From: Aricia agestis | Lineage: Eukaryota > Arthropoda > Insecta > Lepidoptera > Lycaenidae | Reading direction: 5' to 3' | Assembly: GCF_905147365.1 (NCBI RefSeq) | Contig: NC_056416.1 | Location: forward strand, 3,864,001-3,928,000 | DNA length: 64,000 bases | In this document: in pieces, positions 57,635 to 64,000 of the stretch | Position numbering within the stretch: the stretch's first letter is position 1 | How the letters are laid out: each line of letters begins with the position of its first letter | The notes under the pieces: model-generated | Databases searched by the model: none | The model's input: only the letters and a program-made list of their open reading frames with translations | Told to the model about the DNA's origin: nothing | Made by a program: the position numbers and the translations under genes

Positions 57635-57974
57635 TGGGAGAGCCATGCTTCGGCACGAAAGGGCCGGCTCGACCGGAGAAATACCACGTTCTCACAGAAA
57701 ACCGGCGTGAAACAGCGCTTGCGCTGTGTTTCGCCGAGTGAGTGAGTTTACCGGAGGCCCAATCCCCTACCCTATTCCCTTCCCTACCCTCTCCTATTCC
57801 CTTCCCTTCCCTTCCCTAACCTCCCCTATTACCCTATTCCCTCTTAAAAGGCCGGCAACGCACCTGCAGCTGATGCTGCGAGTGTCCATGGGCGACGGAA
57901 GTTGCTTTCCATCAGGTGACCCGTTTGCTCGTTTGCCGCCTTATTTCATAATAAAAAAAATTTAATAAAAAAAA
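57635..57974 (+). mobile_element. SINE-like dispersed repeat with pyrimidine tract
   Basis: From TGGGAGAGCCATGCTTCGGC to an A-rich tail (57,950-57,974), the text matches a repeat I know as widespread in Lepidoptera. It has a GTGAAACAGCGCTTGCGCTG segment, a (CCCTATTCCCTTC)n-type tract at about 57,762-57,842, and a 3' part ending in CGTTTGCCGCCTTATTTCAT and A-rich sequence. No tRNA head or flanking duplication is obvious. An RNA-mediated origin is inferred from the A tail. Confidence 0.65.
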
Positions 57975-60900
57975 GATTTTCAATTGTTTACATAGCAGAA
58001 ATTTTTTGTGTTTTGGGAGGCCATTCAAGGCCATTTGCTTTTTTCATGTGATTGAGCGCTGTTGTCTGTTACATATTATTATTTTTAGTTGCGCCAGTAT
58101 ATTTACTACATAGTTTTCTAAGAAGATTTTTTCATTTTAACATTAATTTGAAAGTTTCAATTAAGTACTACATACATTTAACAGTTTTATATTAAGAAGT
58201 GCGTTTTTTGATTTCTATAAGATATTTGAGGTGGCAGAAATCTTGCATCTACTATGTTTACATCGGAATGTTATGTTGGCTATGCTAAAAATCTATATAA
58301 AAGAAAAAGTTTTTGTGACTGTTAAAAGTAATAAGTTCACAATGTTATCAATAGATGTCAGCTGCGTTGTCGACGTAAGCTAGATCGCGCTATTAAGATT
58401 TTTTTCTGACCATATATATAGGCCGTGATAACAATCTGGAAATTAGTCTTTACAGCTTGTTGCCTGGATTCATTATGCAGTTAGTAATACCAATAAAGGT
58501 TAGATTTTGTTCAGTGACCGAGTACCGACTACACTGCTTACCCTGTGTCAGATTCCTGTGCACGCCGCTGTTCCAGGATGTTCTTTCAAGAGCCCGTCAG
58601 ATAATAATAGACACAGATAGATCTAAGTATGTCATTTAAATGATTCATTCAAGCGTTGTTCAGACCCGTTATGAGTTGTGACGCATAAAAATAATTGCCA
58701 TTTGCTCTAAAGGGTCCAATTTAGACGTCAAGTTGTCGCGACTCCGGACGTCGGATAAACGAATCGTACGAATGATTAATTCTGAGACGAAATTGATCTT
58801 TGATAGGGAATTTCCGAGGTTCATTACTTCTGGCTGTCAGAACTCCCGAAATATTTCATCGAAAACAAATTGTGTTGTGACAATGATGGTTCATGGTTAT
58901 ATGCGGCCACGACGAGGCAGACTTTCTATTGTTTTACAAAGTCCTTTATTCTTGAGCTTACTTATATGAAGATATCTAAATCTAGGTTTACTTTATAGAC
59001 CAAAGAGAAAGATGGCGACGCCGTTCAAGGTTCATCATAAAGCCTAGTTTAGGCCAACATAAATTGCAAGTAAATACGAATAACTTCAAACTATCTTTGG
59101 ATCTCATGATATCGATTTACAATAAACACGCTATGAAAGTCGACCCCACATTTTCACGTCAAAATTAAGAGCAATAACCGTCACACCCAAACGGCAAACA
59201 AAGAACCCTTTTCGAGCGGGGCAAATGAAAAACCCTTAGTGTGTGACAACAGAAATCTGTCGTGAAACATGAAAGCCTCGCCCGGAGCGGTGCGATCCAT
59301 TAGAGACACTTAACTGTAACTTGAGGGCTCCTTGGGAGTCGTATGGACCATTTTACGCAGACTTGGCGCACGCATATTTCGAGGGAAGCTGTAATTAAAA
59401 GTTTTTCTCGTGGCTCTACTTAAATCTTAATTCGTATGTTGTAACACACGTGAAATCTGTATTAATAGAGAACTATTTGAAATGAAATTTAACTACCGTT
59501 TGCACTTTGTAATAATAATTACAAAGTGCAAAGAAAAGTAATAAACGAAAAATTTCAGAGAAGATTCTCCCGAATTTTTCTGGCTATGAAGGTGGTAAAG
59601 TCCTTATCGAGCAACATCTGTTTTAGATATATATTCTGCTTTAAAAGTTATCGAACTAATAAACTAATATTTTGATACTTCCTTCATAAATTCTAGCGCG
59701 TCATATCATACCGTCACACCGAGAAATAACTCATCTTTCTTATCAACTACACTGCTATTTTTAGTAATGAGGTAATAACTTAGTCATTTGCTTATAGAAT
59801 ACATTGATAACACTAACATATTAAATATTAATAACATACAGTCGAAGAAAAGTTTTACTTTCTTTTCTAGAATAACACAAATATTAACACGTATGTATGC
59901 CCAGTTAATGCGGTTTTCGACCGGGTTTTATTTAATCAAACAGCCTTGTTTATTGGTAATTTTTTTGATGTTAGCCAATTAAAAACGATAGTGAATAGAT
60001 AAACTTCAGCCAAAAAAACCTTAAACCGGTCAAGAAATAAGCAAATGCTTGAATTGAAGATACAACTTTGCTATACAATGCACTCGCAAGAGCAGAATCA
60101 AGTTGTTTGGACCAATGAAAAGTATATAAAAATCTAGTAACTTGACTGAAAAGAGGTTGAAAATTGTAATACACTTATAACTTATTGTGTTTGTATACTC
60201 TTTGAGAAGTCTGCACTCAATAGGTTTTTCAAATTGGCGGCCGTAAGCAACGTCTGCTCTCAATCTTTTATGCGATGTAAAAGGAAATTTTCCGCCATTG
60301 TGAAGGTCTGAGAACGTTAGGATTCGCTTAAAGTTTTCGACGTCTTTCGTGTGATCTCAGGAATTTTCAATCAAATATTTTTCGGAAAGTACGCATAGAA
60401 CTTTAAGGTCGCACTCCGAGATTTATAAACTTTCATTGAATTAAAGAGATTTGCAGAAAATATAGTATAGAGTAATTGTCAAAATCTTTATTTAAGTTCA
60501 TCGAAATTAATTCGAAAGTTCGTTTTGCTCAAAATCTCAGGTTATTTCTCCCGATTTAACCCCCTTCTCTAACCCCATTGGTGTTGTAACGTTACTTGTT
60601 ATCTAGATTAGACGTGTCAGGTTGACAGCGCATAAAATAGGCTTTGCTGGAATCCCGTTGTCGCCGCATCGACTGTCGTAATCCGAGTTCAACACACTAC
60701 CTACATTTTATTTTCTAGTCGTGCTATCTGGAGCACTATTGAACAATCTGGAAACGGTTTTCATTGTTCAAACCGCTTAAGTTAAACTGGAAAGATATAG
60801 TAGAAACACCTATAAGACAATATAGATTTTAAGGTAACTTACGCTTTTTAAATTTAAATCCATCCATCCGCAATCCTATCCATCATTAAACTTCTTTTTG

Positions 60901-61065
60901 TAACCTGCATTATGACGACTACAGTTCATCTTCGGCCAGAAACTCTAAGCTCTCTATCTCTTGGGTGAGGACTGAGGTCCCACGCAATAGTTCGTACCTG
61001 CTATGGGTTACCGGCGATACTTGCTTAGGACACTGGCTAGACTAGGTATAAGATATGAAGAATAG
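57975..61065. other. Unassigned non-coding stretch, possibly intron or 3' flank
   Basis: No gene is recognised apart from the hairpin at 59,499-59,532. This DNA lies downstream of the minus-strand PP2C exon, so part of it should be that gene's next intron. I looked for the expected final PP2C motif (SSDNI-like) on the minus strand and did not find it. Confidence 0.35.
59499..59532. repeat. Perfect 15-bp inverted repeat, 4-base loop
   Basis: TTTGCACTTTGTAAT (59499-59513) and its exact complement (59518-59532) flank AATA. It lies in an AT-rich setting without other structure. Confidence 0.85.
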
Positions 61066-61120
61066 ACGAAGTCCTATCGCCGTCCAAGTCCACCACCGCG
61101 ATCTCGGGCCGAGCCTTCAC
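61066..61120 (-). pseudogene. Partial duplicate of the PP2C exon
   Basis: About 55 bases repeat the inside of the neighbouring exon (61,226-61,281) in the same orientation. They share an uninterrupted run of about 30 bases (through GTCCAAGTCCACCACCGCGA), with a few substitutions and a one-base gap on each side. The gap breaks the frame and no splice sites accompany it, so it is a dead fragment inside the intron, starting ~20 bases past the exon's donor. Confidence 0.8.
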
Positions 61121-61139
61121 ATTAGTACTGTGCACTTAC

Positions 61140-61304
61140 TTGGGTCATTGGCGAGGGTCTTGTACACGGTGAGCGCGACGACGTCCTCGCTGACGAAGTC
61201 CCACAGCCCGTCGCACCCCACCACGACGAAGTCCTCGTCGCCGTCCAAGTCCACCACCGCGATCTCGGGCTGCGCCGTCACGTAGGGTTTGTATTGTGCG
61301 TCAC
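61140..61304 (-). CDS. Internal exon of a PP2C (PPM) protein phosphatase
   Basis: The 165-bp exon lies between TTCTCTCACAG (acceptor) and GTAAGT (donor) on the minus strand, phase 1 on both sides. It encodes DAQYKPYVTAQPEIAVVDLD and then GDEDFVVVGCDGLWDFVSED and ends YKTLANDP. CDGLWDFVS is the conserved PP2C motif that holds a metal-binding aspartate. PP2C enzymes are Mg/Mn-dependent Ser/Thr phosphatases. The DAxYKPYV and EDFVVVGCDG wording recalls the PPM1E/PPM1F type (Drosophila CG10376-like), but one exon cannot settle the subfamily. Codons are GC-rich, unlike the flanks. Upstream exons must lie beyond the right edge, or in the last 2.7 kb unseen. Confidence 0.9.
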
Positions 61305-61433
61305 CTGTGAGAGAAGATGTTCAATAAGCATCATGTGTAACAAGAATTTTAAAAATTCAATGAGGCGCTATCAAAATTTCTGAGAAATGAAATCACGGAT
61401 AAAAAACTCTAACTAGATAAACACTGTATTTTC

Positions 61434-61830
61434 CAGTAGCGGTAGCACGGCGACCAGCGGAAATGCGAAAGTATGGACAAACTGTGGAAATAAACCTAAG
61501 GTGCCGTTCCGATCTTTTTTCGTTCCGAAAAATTCAATTAAAATGCCACTTTATGACACACTATAGTATATGTCATAATGTAGGATATTATTTGAATTTT
61601 TAGTACTATAGTCTGTCTTAAAGTGGCTTTTTAATTGAATTATTCGGAACTAAAAAAGATCGGAACGGCACCTTAAGTTTATCTCCACAGTTTGTGACTA
61701 TAGTATGTCATAAAGTGGCATTTTAATTGAATTTTTCGGAACGAAAAAAGATCGGAACGGCACCTTAGGTTTATTTCCACAGTTTGTCCATACTTTCGCA
61801 TTTCCGCTGGTCGCCGTGCTAGCACTACAG
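61434..61830. mobile_element. Foldback element with a doubled right arm
   Basis: The ends CAGTAGCGGTAGCACGG (left) and CCGTGCTAGCACTACAG (right) are inverted, and arms of ~135 bp (61434-61570 and 61697-61830) are nearly identical. The inner part of the right arm is present a second time at 61,606-61,696 (AAAGATCGGAACGGCACCTT twice on that side). There is no coding capacity. It sits in the intron upstream of the PP2C exon. Confidence 0.8.
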
Positions 61831-61857
61831 AAGTGAGCAAGTTGATGATGATGCTAT

Positions 61858-61985
61858 TGTTAAGATCACTCTCGATCCTGTTAGCTTTACAATAAAAACA
61901 ATCTGAATGGAAATTCGAAATCGGCCTATCCGTTTGGATGCTATGATGCCACGGACAGACACACATAGACAAATACGTGAAACTT
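61858..61985. repeat. Repeat fragment shared with 49,870-50,025
   Basis: The words ATCGGCCTATCCGTTTGGAT and ATGATGCCACGGACAGACAC match the remnant near 49.9 kb with scattered differences. It is another piece of the same dispersed family. Confidence 0.6.
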
Positions 61986-62316
61986 ATAATTTAGACATTT
62001 TCTGATCAAAATGACTAACAATTTTCAGATAAAAGGCAGTATTTGCAGACTCTATCTTTAAATAAATAATTTATACCATGGCAATACAAGAATCGATTGC
62101 AAAAAGCAAACAACTAGGCCTGACGCCTGTAAATTGAGTTGTCCGGTCGTCGCCACGGGTGGCAATACATCACAATTCCGAACGTCATCCTACGTCGAAC
62201 GGTGTGCAATTTTACGATCGGACTTACTGTTACTGTTGTGGCGCGTGTCCACTGTTTACTGTCCATTTTGTGAGAGTTTAACAAAGATGGTTTGGCTTGT
62301 GGGCAACATTGTCAAA

Positions 62317-62539
62317 TAGCTTTGTCCACACTGTGCCTTTTTCTGTTAGTCGAGGGCATGCGTTATAGCGCAGTCAACAGCGAACGTGAGGCAAGCCCGC
62401 GACGCATCTGACCGTATCCAAAACTTCAAAAATGACAACATTGGCGTTGCGTTCCTTGACGCATTCAATTATTGAATGCGCCAATATAATAGTTGATGAT
62501 GAAAATTGAAGATGAAAGTGCACAATGTGGACATAGCTA
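62317..62539. mobile_element. MITE with GCTTTGTCCACACTGTGC ends
   Basis: AGCTTTGTCCACACTGTGC (62318-62336) is inverted at the right end as GCACAATGTGGACATAGCT (62520-62538) with two differences. TA borders both sides (62317-62318, 62538-62539) and may be the target duplication. The ~220-bp body is non-coding and includes a CATTCAATTATTGAATG palindrome. Confidence 0.65.
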
Positions 62540-62570
62540 ATGGGCGTGGATATGACACAGCTCTAGCGAC

Positions 62571-62603
62571 GAAGGCAAACCGACATCATATTTTGATGTC
62601 GGT
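62571..62603. repeat. Perfect 14-bp inverted repeat, 5-base loop
   Basis: GCAAACCGACATCA and its exact complement flank TATTT. It lies just right of the MITE and may belong to a larger nested repeat. Confidence 0.8.
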
Positions 62604-64000
62604 TTGCGTGTCGTGTTCTGATTGGTTATAAGAACGCAAAACATACCTAAGTCTTCAGACGTTTGCTTGACGTATAGAAGAATATTTGCTGTTTGATAAA
62701 ACATGGATCAAAACCGCAAAATAATGTACCAGCAGCTAAATACTTTGACAGCAGCGGGCGCTCGCGCTTGTATTTGGACTTTAGCGTTAGGTCAGCGAAA
62801 TGTGAATTGCCATCCAGTATAAAAACTAAAAAGCTATAGTACGTATAACCTGTGGACCACAATATCAGGAACAGTAAGCAAAGATTCTAAACCGCTATTA
62901 AAACATTATGTGGGGAGGATATTATCTGGTGTAAGGATTACAAGTTTATTAGCGGGGGGACCCGGGATGGGCCGTACGGGATGAATCGATATACGGGCCC
63001 AAGAAAATGTCAACACTACGAAGTACGCTCCCATTGTTACTCCTGTGCCTTGTTCAGACGTAGTGATGTGCTGAGACGTATCGACTATTATCGATACTAT
63101 TTAGTATTACCCAAATATTCTACCGATATTAGTTATACTCGCGACAGAACGGACACAGAATATTTTGTATTCAATCTAAGGGAGTTAGTAGCTTTTAAAT
63201 ATATCTGACATATTTTTTAAAAGGTATTGAAATGAAGTTACTATGAGAAGTTAGTCAGAAAATGAAACAAAACTAAAGCTTTTCAAACAAGTTTACTAAG
63301 CTAGCGTGTATTGTTTAGATGTACTTACTAAGTAGATACATAATATTTGGATTAATTACTTTAACAGCCTTAACCCACATAAATGTGGTAACGACAAAAC
63401 CTGTTAATTCGTCAAAAAGCTGGCCATAAAATCTGTGACTTACTATCGCATAGTTTTGAAGGTTTAATTAATTTTAATATTTCGTGACTCTGTTAACGAG
63501 CAATAATATTTTGTAACAAACATTAAAGAGCACGCGAATTTCAACTACTTACTCGGAATGGTGACTAATCTTTTTATTGACTTTATTGCATTGTGTCAGA
63601 AAAACAGTAATCATTAATTAAATTGGAATTATGAAAATGTAATCGATTAGATTATGAATTTTTATGAGTTAGAAATTGGAATAGACTTTTTATGAGTAAT
63701 AAAAAATCTATTCCAACTATAATAATATTTGCAACACTATTAGTCCATTACACATAGACGTTAATATCGACTAAACATAACTTTTAACTATACATTCAGC
63801 CCCGGTAATTCTACCCCTGGCTAATTCGGCAACCCTTGTAATGCGACATGCATATATCACTGATAAATGATAATGCATAATTAAATTACTGTAATTGTCA
63901 CAAAAAAACTGTAGTTTTCTTTTTGCTTTGCTTTAAGCTTTTGACCATCGAAAATATCGATACGATTTCTATCCTCATTTAGCTTTTGACTACAACTATA
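62604..64000. other. Unassigned non-coding stretch, probable intron
   Basis: No gene is recognised. As the PP2C exon at 61,140-61,304 needs an upstream exon and none is visible here, this is probably intron of that gene. A 75-codon plus-strand frame at 62,981-63,208 has no motif. Confidence 0.35.

Overview
The window looks like nuclear DNA from an insect, most likely a moth or butterfly (Lepidoptera). It is AT-rich and gene-poor. It carries repeat types I associate with lepidopteran genomes: Lep1-like Helitron ends with the CTAGT terminus, tRNA-headed SINEs, RTE-like LINE tails ending in (TGA)n, and foldback MITEs. No prokaryotic operon structure, CRISPR array, rRNA or stand-alone tRNA gene was seen. 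The species assignment is inference.

Layout. 1-2,980: unassigned, GC/CpG-rich at the left edge. 2,991-4,020: Helitron-like pieces and a hairpin. 6,791-12,363: a full-length, apparently intact LINE on the minus strand. It has ORF1 (three zinc knuckles), ORF2 (endonuclease, RT, RNase H), a 3' stem-loop, a poly(A) tract, a target-site duplication and a 5' Inr+DPE-like promoter. 17,083-17,313: two back-to-back, mismatch-free, zero-loop palindromes. 19,011-19,389: a SINE with a perfect duplication. 20,081-20,846: a dispersed repeat with a second, inverted copy at 50,486-50,961. 24-34 kb: unassigned sequence with hairpins, CRE sites and a CpG-rich block. 34,485-40,759: a Ty3/gypsy LTR retrotransposon with LTRs that read identical and a 4-bp duplication. 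Its gag has a homopolymer frame change and its RT has lost a conserved block. A textbook -1 frameshift signal joins gag to pol. 45,442-45,704: a TA-flanked foldback MITE. 49.4-58 kb: LINE tails, a second SINE copy, a Helitron with internal tandem repeats, MITEs and a SINE-like repeat. 61,140-61,304: the only confident host exon, a minus-strand PP2C (PPM) phosphatase exon with both splice sites and a partial copy of itself in the adjacent intron. 61.4-62.6 kb: more foldback elements.

Functionally, most recognisable coding sequence belongs to transposable elements. The LINE keeps every catalytic residue I checked and could be active. The gypsy copy looks recently inserted but cannot make a complete polymerase in its present form. 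The host gene at the right end runs leftward, so at least part of the sequence to its left should be its intron or downstream DNA. Two further minus-strand open frames (51,023-51,232 and 52,319-52,546) have protein-like translations but no ATG near their starts. I cannot identify them.
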